A stretch of 64,000 nucleotides of DNA from Larimichthys crocea. Taxonomy: Eukaryota > Chordata > Actinopteri > Sciaenidae. How positions within the stretch are numbered: position 1 is the stretch's first letter; every line of letters starts with the position of its first letter. The translations under genes were made by a program, and so were the position numbers. The stretch is from NCBI RefSeq assembly GCF_000972845.2, contig NC_040016.1, positions 3,244,701 through 3,308,700 on the forward strand. Direction: 5' to 3'. Shown here piece by piece: positions 40,262-55,400 of the stretch. The notes beneath the pieces are model-generated. The model did no database searches, had not been told where the DNA came from, and saw only the letters and a program-made list of their open reading frames with translations.

Positions 40262-43200
40262 GGTAAGAGTGAAGTTGTTGTCGATCCGTGACGACTGCTA
40301 ATGACTTCTGCTGTGCTGTCAGGCTCCTGCCAGCTAACGCTAGTCATGGCTGGCTACAGGCTTCGGCTAGCAGGCTAATGTAGCCACCGCTGCTGTCTAG
40401 TAACGGGTGTACCAGTCACAGAGCCACACTGGATGGAGCTGGTTTCCATGACACAACTCCTCATGGGCTTTGTGTCTTTTTTTTTTTTACACGTCATATT
40501 CACGATAAACGTTTACTTTGACCTTTCTGTTTTCATTTTTATTTGAAAAAACAAAATAATGTTACTCTACGTTAGTGTGGGTGATGTGTAGTAGAGGTGG
40601 GAGCAACGCTAGCCAATGAAACTGCTGGTCCCTGCTGGATATCTAACTAACTTAGTTGTCAAGTTGTGCACATACTTGTCAATGGCATGGGCTTTTGAAG
40701 AAATCGCATAATATTATGCTTTTGCTGATCATGACCTTTGACACACTGAAGCACATACTATGATTTAATTCAATCTAAGCTGCGACTACTGACATGTGTA
40801 ACTACATTGCAAGTAAGCGGACCTGTCATAGTGAAAAATGTACAAGTGCTGTCCAAAATATACTCAAGGAGTCAAGTTTGATATGAGCAGCGAACAGCAG
40901 ACCAGAGTTCATTACAGTAAATGTCAGTTTATTTTCGCACACCTGTGCATTATGATAATATATATTAAGATTTGTAAAATATCCTTTACACTTTATTATT
41001 TTGTGGCATTGATTTAAACCACATCGCCCACCCCTTGTAATTAGAGATAAGTATACGTCGGACACAATCCAGCTGTTTTCACCTGTATGAATACAGAACA
41101 ACCACTAATAACAATTGTAAACGCTGTGCACAGGTGTGTGGTTATAAAATTGTCAGCTCTTTATGTCATGACTTATTCTCATGTAGGCAGTGATGTTTGT
41201 AAGTGTTTGGCTGGGGACAATTAACTTGTCAAATGAAAGAGGTGTGGTTAAAGTTGTAAGTTTAGGCTCTTAGGGTGTTTTGATGGTGTTTCTATCAGCA
41301 TTGTGTGAAAAGTTCGGAAACTATAGCAATTTCTATGCATAGCTCCACAATTTAAAGACAGTATTGATGTACTACAGTAGAATGTAGCATTATTAATGTT
41401 ATTAGTTACATCTGCCAAGTTAAAACGTCAGGTCACCTGAGTTTACTAATGGGGTAGATAAAGTAACCTCGGGTAGCCAGAATGAGCTGTGACAAGCACG
41501 ATTTCTGACCAGTGAGAAAGGTAGAACCTGAAAAGAATTTGTGGAAGTAGTTAATTAAGTAGCATTACAATATTGGAATTAGTATCTTTTGTGGAAGTGC
41601 AGGAAATATCAGACCTTTTATACCGCTATATAATAATTACAGAAAAAGCTCTATTTATGATCTCCAGTACCCAAGCTTCTCTGAGAGCACCTGTCCACTG
41701 GCCGCAGCGAGATATAGAGCTATAAGCTTACATGCTATGATTAATTTACTTTAAATACTTTATTGACTATGGTGGCAGAGCCATCATTCAGATTATTAGT
41801 TACACCTGTACCTGCAAGAGTATGACAAGTCAAAGTGCCTTCTGCAGATGAAAAAGTTGTGTTCACACCTCAAAAACATTTCCTAACTTCAGTTTAAGAA
41901 ATTCACTTGAGTTGGTAGTTAGTTAATTTGTTCCTGGGTTGATCAAGTACAGTAAAAGCTTCTGACAAATACCCTGAAGTATTGTGCAAATGCAAACAAC
42001 TCTAACACAAGTTGTTGTAATTCATATGCAGCGTTTATCCTTGTATGACTTTGTGTTTTGCTTAAAGCTATTCTCTACTTCCATGAATATATTACAATAT
42101 GCATATAAATTAGTTAAGACAACAAAAACAATGATAAAAGGTCTCAGTCTTTAACAGGGATTACTTTGGGGCTGGACAGGGAAGTGCTTAATGGATTGGA
42201 TTGCTGCATAATGGTAAAGAACAACAAGGCCCAGAGGACAGTGGGAGAACACCAACGCTTTTGGTGCATGTTGGGTCATTTAAAACAATGGGTGTGTGCA
42301 TGTGTGTCAGATGCTCTTTGAGTTTGGGTCTTCCAGATATGGGCCTTATAATTCCATATTTACTGATTAACTGTATCAAGAAACAGCAAAACAAAAATCC
42401 TGATACTGACTTGTGTTCTCTCAATGCTTGTCTATGTGTGCGTGGGCTTGTGTGTCTCCAGACTTCCTCTCCAGTGTGTGTGGCAGCCAGCAATCACCCA
42501 AACTGATGAGGATCGACTGATTGAATAAAAAATAAGTTCCTTTTTTCTTATTTTGGCAAGGTAAGATCTCACAGCTACTCATTGCTCTACGCTGTTAGAA
42601 AATACAGTTTTCTATAGCTGTAAAAAATTATCCTACAATAATCATAGTTGTACAGCGCTTACAGATGTTTTCAATCGCCATACATCTTTTAGAGTTATTT
42701 TGTACTAACTGTAATTCCCCAAGCTGTTTATATTGCTTCCCAGGTTTACATAAGTTTCAGTTTTTAGCTTACTGTGTATTTTTTTATCCATTTCTTTAAA
42801 TATTTATTTATATTTAACACATATTCACATAATGTATTTTTGTGGATATACAAAACTGTAGGTTAAAAGAAACATGACTAGTTGCTCATGTATATTCTAC
42901 TGATTTAATGACAGAGATTTACAATGAATATAGTCATGACAACATAAGGGAGCTAGAGGAAATGTAGCTAGTGTCTTTCAAAAGGAAGAAAAAATAGTTT
43001 TACATTATTATACTTTCACTTACTTACTAAAACATGTAGTGCAATCAGTTATAGCAGCATTGCAATAAAGAGTATTTGTAATATAATATAAAATTTAACA
43101 TTCAGTTTTTGTCGGGAGGTGTTGCATGTTGAGGTTACAGCAATTGATAGTTTGTACTGGTGCTGTATCGGGTTACATATATTGAAGGTGAGGTGTCTGT

Positions 43201-45871
43201 TTTATTGGATGTGTTTATTAGACATTGTATGAATATTACAAATACCATCTCAATGAAATCTAATCTAATACAACACCAACACCTCAGCAAACATCTTCCA
43301 CTTTCAAGTTTCTCAAAGGCTGTATGAAATCACAGTACTTGTGTATTTTACAGGGCTCATTATGTTTCTGGTCATGAAATGTACATCATTTGTCTATCAT
43401 GTTCCGTTTTCTAGTGATTTGTACACTGGACACGTCACATGTGGGAAAAGTCACAAACTTGTGTTTGACTTTGCTTGCAATGTCATATTTAATCACATTT
43501 GAGCAATATACACAAGCGATTTCATGGCCTTTCCAAACAAGATACCAGCTGGTAACTGTGCATCCCTAAAAGGGGCTATTGAGGAAATCCTGTACTCTCG
43601 ATCTGTTAAGTGGCTTCTACATATCCAAGCCCAGACCGAAAGTCACTGCTACTCATCAAGTTGGACTAATATTAAGGCATCAGTATATCACAACTGAAAT
43701 GGTTTGCCAGTGTAGGTTATTAATGGACTGCTAATGAAAAAAAGGCATGGCCAGTCTCAAAAGTCCCATAATAGCTCTCAGAATGTGTGGCAGTGACTGA
43801 ATGGTTAAGTTACACATTACACTAAAAAATACTGTTAATGTTTTTTTGCCATTGTGGGAACTCTAGTTGTGTTTGGCCTGTGTGTCAAAAAATTGACATG
43901 TTGCACTGTTGTTGTGTGTATTACTGATTTAAATAGCATTTAGTAGCATTTTTCAAAAGAAGGCACTAAAAGTAGAAATCTATGTAACTCTGCCCGTGAT
44001 GTCACCCTCAAACTATACTAACAGCATCTGGCCGCATGCTTTTTATGTCTGCTCACTCCATTGACGTAGATGTCCATATGTAACATTATAATAGTATAGT
44101 GTCTTTGACAAACCAGGGAATCTGAATGTGATCTAATGTATTCTACTCAGGTTCAGCCCTGGGTGCCAGTTTTAGATGCGTTGACGCCAGTAAATGATCT
44201 AAATTCAAGCTTCAAGCCATCACTTCAGAAACCTATTGACACAATGGATCCATGTGAGAGGTGTATGCATATGCAATAAACAAAGACGTAAGGAAAATAA
44301 ACCTTTTTTTTTTAACTATGAGACACTGGCAACATCTTCAGGACAAGCTTCTTAATGTGTCTTTCTAAATTTAGTGTTGGTCTAAAGACAAAGCCAAGTT
44401 TCTGAACTGTACACTTGAAACTAGCAACAGAGGGCCAAGGTCATTTTTGCTCAGTGCTTTTCAGGATACTTAACAAATGGGAATAGATTCAACTTTTCTG
44501 CTATTTATTGAGAGGATTTTTTTTTCATATATCCTCCATTTGATATCGGGAAAACAGCACAGAAGGCTGCTTAAACTGTTCTTGTTTTTCGGTCAAACCG
44601 ACAGATGGTTGTCTCTTAAGAATTTCTGATGATTTGAGATGGGAAAGATGTTACATAGATCACCCACTACATTATTCTTATATAATGGCAAAGACAGCAC
44701 CAAGTGAAGACAAGAAAATGTTTATGCTAGTTGTAGGTCGGGTCAGTCTGTGTATTACAGCTGCCTCTCTGCTAAATGTTCTCTGTGGCAAGACAACATA
44801 AGGAGCCTCCATTTCTTGTCTCCTTGTTCTTGTTGGATAACAAACATTTCATTTTGAAAGTGAAAGTAAAGACAACTTGGCTGTGGAGAACAAGTCTTTA
44901 CACATCTGAAAAGCATAGGAACTGGAAAACACAGGAAATCTATTCAAGTCCGTCATAAATCTCACTGTCACATTTTTCTTTAATAGGCACTTTGTTAAAT
45001 CAACAGTAGTGTGAGGTTTATAATTTGAGTCATTTTGAGTTCATTTCAGTGGCAACAGTTAATGATTCGTCATCCATGAAGATCAACTTATCTGTGAATC
45101 ATAATGTTGATCTTGTATATGAGGACTCGCATTAAAATAATTATCTAAAGGCAAAGAGTATCATACAAGTCTACGCATTGTTCAGTAAATCTTAAAATGT
45201 TGTTATGCGCATTCGTCCAACAATGTGTTTGCTAATAATACATAATGAGCATGACTTGACTCTACTTAAGGAAAATTTCAAAATCAAGTCCTTATTTGTG
45301 TATTTCTTTTTCATTTGAAGACAGTGAACTGTAAATAATACGAATAATCTAAAATACAAGCAGCTATGATGTACTTTGCATGTACATACATGTGCATTTA
45401 TAGTGTATGCAAGCGCATACAATTCTATAAATACAGTATGTTTATGCTGCCTTACTATAGTACACTATACCACAATTACTTATATGTATTAAGCATATTT
45501 TTAATATAAATTATATATTATTACTACACATTTATGTCTAACTAGAGTGAACCAGAGCTTGTGTATGTGTATTTATTAAGAAAGGTTTAGCATTAAGCAC
45601 CAAAGATATTGAAGCTAAAGCTAACTAGCCTACCCATAAACCTTGAGAAAAGCCTGCTCGCTGTGTGTCATATGTTGTAGGCCTGTAAGCTTTGTACTTG
45701 TTGCTCGTCAAGTGGCCACACGCAGAGGTTTTTATTTTTATTTATTTATTTATTTATCTTTTCGGAGGGGCGGGAGCGGTGAAACAACACGCGTATGCCC
45801 GTGTCAGTCAGTGAAAAAGTCCTCCTATCCCGAGCGCGACCAACGCTGACTCTTGTGTTGTTACATTGTAG
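40262..45871 (+). other. Probable ATXN7 5' intron
   Basis: 5.6 kb of AT-rich DNA without a recognised gene or a well-bounded repeat. Near its end, 45765-45870 is GC-rich with a GGGGCGGG Sp1-type box at 45767-45774, which may be a second promoter directly in front of the first coding exon. Confidence 0.45.
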
Positions 45872-45879
45872 CGGAAAGA

Positions 45880-46367
45880 ATGTCGGAAAGGGCCGAGGAT
45901 GACGTCAGGGGGGAGCAGCGCCGAGCGGCCAGGCAGCAGCTGAAGCAGCAGCAGCAGCAGATCCAGCGGGGAGAAGGCTCCACAGCAATGGCGACTGTTG
46001 CGGAGCGGAGATCATTGCCTAGTCCAGAAATAATGCTGGGACAGCCTTGGAGCAACTGGGTCGACGCCGCCAAACTCCACGGCAACGACGGTGAGTCCCC
46101 CAGCGTCCCGAATGTGCGCGAGGAAACGAGGTGGAGCGCGACAGTTCGCAGTCCTGTCCTGTTTTTTGGCCGATTGCATGCAGTTTTTGGTGGAATATGA
46201 AGAAACGCTACTGGTAGCAACAGCACGGGCAGGCAAGCAAGTGCAACTATTTATTTGTCTGTGTGTGTGTCGGATCGCCTCGTTTTCAGGTGCTGAATCG
46301 GAGGAAAGTTTCAAAGACTTCGGGAAAAATAGAGAAGCCATGCGTTTGTGCAGAGAAGGTGAGTGTG

Positions 46368-46400
<33 letters not shown>

Positions 46401-49400
46401 GGGCCAAAGGTGTATTTTGGTTCTGGAGGTTTGCACACAGACACACACACACACACACATGGATTCAAACACTTTACACGCGTCGTTCAGTCAAAATACA
46501 AACCTACTGTAAATCATAAGCATCGCGAATTGAATGGAAAACCGGATATGATAAGTGAAACATGTGTCTCTTATTCGTTTGGTAGTTGACATTTACATCT
46601 GACCCTAAAATAACTTAACGGTTAGCAACTTAGACTCGCTGTAGTTGGGTATAGGCCCAAGTGTAGTCATAACAATGTCATATGACTGTTTGGAGAATGC
46701 ATTTTGTGGACTTTATAATACAGCATCCACATTATATGCTGTTTTACACATGAAACCTTCCGCCATATTTCATGTCTCCCCCTATCTGAAGACAACAGCA
46801 AGGTTTGTTGACAAACATTTGAAAAAGTTGTATGATTTTTTTCAAAAGGAGAACCTCAAAATGAAAAATGTTGCTGTTCCAGCAGCGGTTAGGACTTTTT
46901 GTAAAGGCTCCTTCTTAGTCATCGCTCCATCAAAATGATATGAAATTAGAAAATGGTTTGTTCCATGCACTGCTCGTACACAAAGTATGACCAACACTAA
47001 TGTTTTTGTTACCACGTATTCAGATAAACATCGTAAAAATTTAAGGTCACTTTTTAATCTTTAGTCTTTTGAGGTACATGTCCACCAACCAGCCTGCCTC
47101 GCACAATTTAGGCAACTGTGTCTGGCATCACCAAGGATAAAAAAAACAGCCAATCAATCAACCTGACTACTCTGATAACAAAACGATAGGATGATTATGT
47201 TCCTGTTAGTAAATATGATCTCAAGTTATGCCAGCTGAAAGCTGGAACATACTGTAGGTTTTGCTAAAAGCTGTGTTCTTGAAGGCTTTAGTCGTTCTAT
47301 AATAGGCAGCGACAGAGAAACATTCAGTCATGACAGAATAAAGAGAAACGCCATCATCTGACATGTGTGATTTAAAAACCCACGATATCAGGAGCACGCA
47401 TCATCTGGCTTCTGAGCCGCAGAGTGATGTCGCAGAGCAGTTTGTACTTTAATTTTATTTTTGGAAACACCTCGATTAGCGTTAGCTGAATTGTCCTGCT
47501 GGCAGGCCCGGATTTAGAATGAGCCTCACCACAAAGGTAAACTGCTTTAACAAGAAAATGGCAGCGTGTTTAATTGCAAATCATTATACATCAGAAAGAG
47601 CAAGTTGACAGGATGAGTTAAAGACTAACCAGTTTTTTTTTTTTTTTTTACTGCGAATGAATGATGAATCAACTTTCAGCTACAGTTATACACTGATTTT
47701 AAAGGCCTACCTCCTCTAATGAAAGGTTTCGTGCTAATGTCGTGCGCTGTCTTGAGCGGTTACTGGGCAACCTTCTTAAAAAGCGTACGCTCACAAAGAT
47801 AATATGTTTACTTAGCGTTTTATGCATTTCGGCAGCGCACCCACAGCTACTTTTAATAACTTTCCAGACATGGTTTTTGTCTCTTGCTCAAGGACACATG
47901 AGCAAGGCAGGTCAAATGTGACCTTGCTGTTGCAGGACGGCCGTCGCAGCTAATAGGACACCTAGATTAACATACGTCCTTTTCTTTGAGCTCTCTGTCA
48001 GCGCTAAGTGTAGAGCATGAACATGAATATATTCTCTGTTGTGTTCTGCTCTGAAATTCTATTTGTGGGTATAATTTGGCAGAGAAAAATGGCACTAATT
48101 AAGCAAAAACCACAAGGATCATCTTCAGACACTCAACACAATCATTCATTCTACAGCCAACAAACAAAACGATCACTGTGGTGTGAATGATTGTCACAGA
48201 ATTTGACAGTTTTGCGACTTCGGTGACTCTTCACATAGAACACCTCTTGGACACTGATTTGTCCAACGTATTGGAAGCACACATGTTTTAGAAATGACAG
48301 ATTTCTGGTCCTGACTGAGTGATGACTGATGCTGTGTAATAACTGCAGAGGAATGACCGTCAAGAAGGATGGCACATTTTACTTTGATCACATGGTTTGG
48401 CCCACACTTATGATGTCATCATAAGTCATCACTTCCCCACATGTCCCTGTGAAAGGTTAATTGCAGGCAACTTGTCGAATTTTTGCATTGGTCAACAGTG
48501 TGGCTTGTGTGCATACCCTAAGACCATCGCACAGCGTCAGAAGCAAGCGTCCTCCGAGCTCTCGGTGACAATAAAAACAGAGCTTTCATACAACATATTA
48601 AAATGGTGTGGAATACGTCGCGCTGCATACACTGTGGTGGTGGCTGACTTGCAGAGATGTTGTCTGCTTTGTGCTGAAGAAGCGCTGTTTGAAAGTGGAT
48701 CAGATTATTGTATCTAGAAGCGAGGAGGGAGAAAAACCGTGTGAGCATTTAAAATTCAAGGCTGGTAGGTCATTTGGCATGTAACTGGTTTGAAACGCGT
48801 CTCTGGCATGTAGCGGCGTCTGTCAGTGACTGTTGTTTCTGTCATGGGGCTGATCAACACATGCTGCTCGTGGCAGAAGTGTGTGTTCATACTGGAATGT
48901 TATTCCGCATGTGTGTCTAGTAGGGGGTATTACAAGTGGATGACTACACCTCTCCTCCATGACTCACCACCAAATTCCTCCTGTGGTGTAACCGCCATTC
49001 TAGCACACACAGATGATGATCACATTGTAAAAATGTATGGCAATTAATGCCCGAATTCACTCGTCATCTGTCTCCCTTTTTATAAATTTTACAGTGGCAC
49101 TGTCACACTCAGGGAAGCTAGGAAATGTAGTGCCAGTGTCAGTCACAGGTCAGATTCAGCCAGCATGTGTGCTGCTCAGAGGCAGCCAGAGCTGCTACTA
49201 CTCCACCTAGATCATTCATCACTGCCACGGATGAGGATGCTGAAATTAACTGGACTCTCATTCTCTTCCTCCGTCTCGTGCTCACAGGCTCTCTTCCTCC
49301 TCCTCCTCCTCCTCCTCCAGCACAGGTCCTCTGCTCACTCTCTCTTTGTCTCGCTGAGGCCTCGGCCCGCTTCTCTGCTCTGTTTCTCGCTGTGTTGTTT

Positions 49401-52400
49401 TTTTTTTTCCTCCACCGTGCTCCTTTCTTGGCTTTACTCAGTTGTTCTGTCTTCTGACTTCCTCTCTCTCTCTCTCTCCCTCTCTTTCTATTCTTTTCAT
49501 CTCCTACTTGCACAAGAAGAAAATGGAGATTGAGAACGGGGCAGACACAGTGGCGTTAGAACACTTTTTAAGTCGGGCCATTTTAGCGCTACAGTTCACT
49601 CGGTGCCAGAGCGTTGAATGCAGAGTGGCAAGGCGATCTAGCCGGACTGCTTTTATGGTTGAGCAACCCGTTTGGAGAAGGCTCCATGTGAACGACAGCA
49701 GCAGTTTGGGAATGAGTCCCGTTTGACCTTGGTATTGATCCAGCAAGAAAATGTGGTTGTCCTGTTACAATAAAGGATCTGAGAGAAGGTGGAGTTTTAA
49801 TGGAAAATACATGGGAAGTTATTGATTTAGCAAATATGTATGCTCTTTCATTATAACTTCAATTTGTTTTCATCCAATTCATTCTATGAGCCGGACTCCT
49901 GTACCTCTAGCAGTCATGTAGAACCGAAAGGTTGCCTAGAACTTCAAGGCCAGCTGCTGGTTTAAGTGACAACCAGTGACTGTTACCCTCCACATCACAT
50001 CTCTGCACTTGTCCTCTTTGCAGAGCAGTCAGACTCTTGCTCATTGCACTACCTTACTCAAGTTCTATATAATTTACATGCCTTTGTCCATTCATTGAAG
50101 GCATTTGCCTATTCAGACACCAGCCACTGTGAAAATAAGTCTTTTCGCTTCACTGCTGCTCAAGGAGACACTTAGCAGAGTGGCTTCAGACAATTGACGT
50201 GCATTAAGTAGCATCAGGCTTGTCAATTCATCCACACAAAACTGCCACTGAACTCCCTGAGAGGGAACCCGCCAGGTAGGCCCTTTTTATATGTTCTTGT
50301 CTTAATGGCCCTCATCACTTCTACACTCGGCCAGTGATGTTTGGAGAACCCTTGACGGCCCTGGAGGAGTACATATTGGAGAGGGGCTCCACTTCTCTCC
50401 TCTTGTATCCTCTTCTGCTCATCTCATCATAACGCCCCAGGCAATCTCTTAATTAGCCTCCTTAATTAGGTGGTTTCTGGTTTTGTGCACCAGGGTAAAT
50501 TTTGATCACATTCTGGTGAGCAGCAGCGCTTCCCTCTGATTTGCCTCAGAGTGGCTCGTGAGGCTTGGTTCATGTTACTGGGTGGCTAGAGATGCTGGAG
50601 CTACAGACATGCTATTCGTGTGCCTCGGCATTTATGCTTCTTGTGCTTTTTATGATCATGCGCATGAAAGTTACATGGCCTTAGTGACACTCCAGGAAAA
50701 CTCCCATCCCTGCATCTCATCAGAGAGAAAAAGGAATCACAATATCAGCCATTTCTTCCAGTTTCTCTTCATTTCAGTAGAGGCACTGCACAAGTTTACT
50801 CCCTTACTCCATAATGTCTTCTTGTATTAAGCATGGGCTGGCTTTAGGGGAGGAGGTATCAAATGAATCCTGACTCATGAGAACGTGACCAGCATTGCTC
50901 CGTTGGAATATTTTAATGTTATGGATTTTAAGCATTTCTGCACATCTCACTATGACATGAAAAATGTTCTAACTTGACAGACTGTCGTGAAAACCCACAT
51001 CTGATTGTAAGGCAGTCAGTGATTGTTTTCATCAACAATTAATGTGTTTGCTCAATCAGTCGACAGAAAAATATCCACCACAATTTCCTGAAACCCAAGG
51101 TGATGTCTTCAGACTGCTTGTTTTGTCTGAGTCCCGTTCCAAACCCAAAGATATTCAGATTACTGCCACATAAAACCGAGAAAAGCAGCAACTCTTCACA
51201 AAAGAGAAGCTGGATCTGGAGAATTTAAGTTAAGACTGAGTTAACAGAGATGTTACCCAGTAGAACACAGGAAACATGAGGGGCAAACCATGCTGAACGT
51301 TATTACGTTATTATTACTCTTTCTTCATTTAATGTCAGATTATCCACATCTTGTATGTGCTGTGTTTGTTTGTTTGTTTCTTGGAGAAACGTACATTTTT
51401 TTGACAGCAGGTAACCTTTGGATTGCTAGCTCTGCCTTTTTCCTGCTTCTTATCACTAGGACGTGTTCTCCATAATGAATGGGGACTAGTAAATGGGCGA
51501 GACCTGTATTAATGTGTGCAAACTTTTCTCGTCAGGTTGCTTCGAGTGAACTGAATGTGTTTTCATCTGTGTGTTGTTCAGCGCAATGAATTTACCCACG
51601 ACAACCCATTTTTCTTCATGGTGTCATGTACAAAAATATATATAAACCTGTTTCAGTGTAGATTCAGAGCGTTTTGGCAACTGATGCAACAGGTGAATGC
51701 AGGTTTATTTTATTTGCCTCTCATTGATTCATGCTCTGTGTGGTTGTCTCCTTCCCTGTGTACAGACATGCCCATATTTGGCCAATGTCCCGCACAGGAC
51801 GACTTCTACCTGGTGATGTGCAGCCACTGCAGTCAGGTAGTCAAGCCCCAAGCCTTCCAAGCACACTACGGTAAGTGTCATGCAAGTGCACACACACACA
51901 CACATACATATATGTGAATATGCATGAATACATTCAGTCGTCTCAAGTTTTTGGTTCTTACAGAGAACTCCAAACAAGGAGGACAAGTGAACCGTGGCAG
52001 TTGAGAGCAGTAGATCAGTAAAGAAGAAGAAAGTAACAAAGTAGTTTTTTCACCTATAGAAACCATATAGGCCTATCATGTCAAGACGGGCGCTGATACT
52101 TCGCACATTAACACACTCTGTGGTATTACCTCTCGCTCCGCCTTTGTATTCCCCCACCCCTTTTCCTTCTCCACACAGAAACCTGAGCCTGACGCCACAG
52201 ACTTTGATTTATTTATTTATTTATTTAACTCACTGTCTCACTTGTGTGTGTTTACAATTCCCCTGTTAATATTTGATGTGGCTCTCTGGGTCTTCTCAAT
52301 AATGTACTTTTTTTTTAACATGTACAGATCAGATTTCTGGTCCTGCTAATACTTAAGGGGTTATGCGTTTCAGAGTACGTTTCCACTGCATAGTTGTCGT

Positions 52401-55400
52401 GTTGGATCTTTGACTGGAGTGCTAAAATAAATGGATGAATTATAGATCTGTGAATAAAGGGATTGCATCACCGTGGATCTCGTTAAACTTGACAGTGTTC
52501 ACGGCAAGTTCACAAACGCCCACGACCACTGAAAGAAATGAGCTGTCTGTTCACTCCCAAACTCATTTGCTTGAAATGGTAAGGAAGGTTTCATGTTAGA
52601 GTGACACTTACCATGTCCTGTCATGTAGGGCTGTTTGTTTAAAGTAAGAATTTTTATGATTCAAGTCAAGTCACTTTAAGGCGACAGGAATTATTAAACT
52701 TGGTTTATGTGGCCTGACAGAAATGTTATGTCATCAGCCATACACTCTCAGTTTCTGAAAACTCTTCTTATAACTTAGTCCTAAATGTGTACTGAGTGGA
52801 AGTCACTGTATTTATTAAGCGGTGTGCATTCCCTATGAAGTGTGGCAGCAATTACAGTTGTTAAGGTCAGCCACCAGGGGGAAGTATAACAGCACATGGC
52901 TCCTAAAGGGACTGTCCTTGCTACTGTCAACAGCACTCAAAGAAAAGACAAGTCTGTGTAGGCCAGTGATGAAGTACTACAGCATCCAGTTGTGTTCTCA
53001 TACCTGTCTGGGGATTTTGAATGAGAAGTAGACAAACACTGAAGGGAATTGCAGCGCCTATGAAGTAAAGTACTTACAACATCCCAGCAGGTTGCTACAG
53101 TGCACCTTTTAACAGGATGGCACGGTGAATGAAGACGGGGCACAACCATCCATCCATTATCTGTAACCACTTATCCTCATCAGGGTCACGGTGGGGCTGG
53201 AGCCTATCCCAGCTGACTTTGGGCGAGAGGCAGGGTACACTAGGGACAAGTCACCATCTTATCGCAGAGCACGTAGAGACAAACAACCAATCACACTCAC
53301 ATTCACGTACGCAGCCAATTTAGAGTCACCAGTTAACCTGTTAGGTGCATATATTTGGACTGTGGGAGGAAGCAGGAGTACCCAGAGAGAACCCAGGCGG
53401 GCATGGGGAGAACATGTAAACTCCACAGAGAAAGACATATGGAGTGGTTTCAAGCTTTTTGTAGCTATCTGTCTCTTCAGTCATTCCAATCTGACTTTTT
53501 CATCTCCTTTTACCAATACCAATTCATATTCCTAAACCCAGGTTAGGTCATTTCCAATCTAATTCCTAATAAGCACATTATGCCGTAGAGATTGATTTGA
53601 CACTAAAAATTGAGTCAGAGGCAGCTCATGACTTACTGCATGTAAATGACAGTGGAAACATTCAATCTAATATTGACTCTGTGGATGTTATGTTGTGAAT
53701 TGCCATCACCTGTGATTCCCACTCTTCGGATCAGATTAACGCATCTCTAATAACTATAATTGTTCACCATCACCTGTATGCCACTGAAGTCTGTGTTGAT
53801 TAAATTATGCAAATTGCTTAATGAACAACTAATGGTGCCTCCCTCGACTTCCATTTAAATAGTAGTTAGTAAGCAACTGCAACAATTGATTATATCATTA
53901 TCGATTAATGTGACAGTAATCTTTTCAATCAATCAGTTAATCAGTTCATCTTTAAAATGTCGTTTCCCAGAGCCCTAATGTGGGGTCAGGAAATCGATTC
54001 CATTCGAGAAGCTGTAGTCAGATTGTTTGGCATTTTTTTGCTAAATGACTTTAACGATAATACATTATTAGTTGCCGCATCATTTTTTGTTATTTAACTA
54101 ATCATTTAATCTCTAGTCCGGAAAACTTTAAATCAAATTGAAGTTGTGTAGCTATGCCACTATACATACGTCATCATACAGAGTATGGGTGCTCTTGCTG
54201 AGATTTTCCTCCCGGCTTCCTCCCTCTCGTGTCATTATCGGAGGACCCCACGTGGCGTTAACACAGGGGCAAGGGCAAAGGCAACGGGAGGCACTGTACT
54301 CAGCACCGCTGGTCGATGGTCTCAATATGATTTTAGCGTGCTTCTTTGAGCCCATCTGTCTCCCGTTAGGTGTTTGTGCTTCTCGACTGAAGCTGATCCC
54401 AGCAGGGGTGACACTCGCCGCAGAACGGGAGGCTGCAAGCTCGGTTGCCATTTTATGCATTCATTCATGAAGTCGTCGAACAAAGATTTTTCACTTGCCT
54501 TGCCCTGGCTGAGCAAACACGCATAAATGAGCATGATGCCAATGCTCAATGCTGCACCTTGAGCTTGGGTAGCAAGGAAACTACGTGTATTTATTATTTT
54601 TAGTAGAAGAAAAAGTTGTTATTGTTATACAAACAGTGTACAGAGGCCAGGTCATGCTCCGGCTTGAACGTGGTGCCTGTGGAAATGGTAGCAAGTCCAT
54701 CAAATTTGTGCATTGGTGTTTTTATCTCACTCCCACAGCCAGGGATTCCCCTTAACACTGAGCCAACAGTTTGACAGTGTGAAATAGGATATTAAGGCTC
54801 CTCCTATTCCTTGTGTTTTTTTTATTGTTGTTGTTTTCTTGACTTCTCTTTTATTCTTCTTCCACTGCTGCTGGTGTTGGCTTCTCTTTTCTGTTGTCAG
54901 TGCTCTTAGTGTCATGCTGGGGTTTCCTGGTGTGAGTTTGTGTGCAGGATGCGCTGTTGACTGTGACTCGGACAGGACAAGACAGCAGGGGAAACAGTGA
55001 GGGATGGAGGGATGGGAAGAAAGGCTATTAGGGAGAGGGAGGGAAGATAATCTGGAGTGTGTCATGAATGGGTGTGTAGAGAGAGGCCCCTTAGGTGAGA
55101 GGAGGGCACTCTTAAAAGCATTTTTTCCCCCTTGAAAGGGAAACTGGAAGAAAGCTATACAGTGTGTTTCTGTGTGTGTTGGGGGCTGAGGGAGTGTCAA
55201 CTCTGTGTGTGTGAGAATGTGTGTTAGTATCTCCTCCACTGTTTCTGCAGCAACAATCTTGTTTGCAGATCACCTGCTGAGACTGAGCTTTGGCCCAAAG
55301 CCCAGTTCCCAGCTCCGCCACAGAGTTATCCCAATAAAAGGTTAGCTAACCAGGCCCACAGCTCATGGCGGTAGCTCCCGGCTGCCGGCACACATTTTCT

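Noticed and set aside
54727..55239. 170-codon minus-strand frame in ATXN7 intron 3
   Set aside because: Composition driven by CA/CT-rich sequence, no recognisable domain, no conserved start context.
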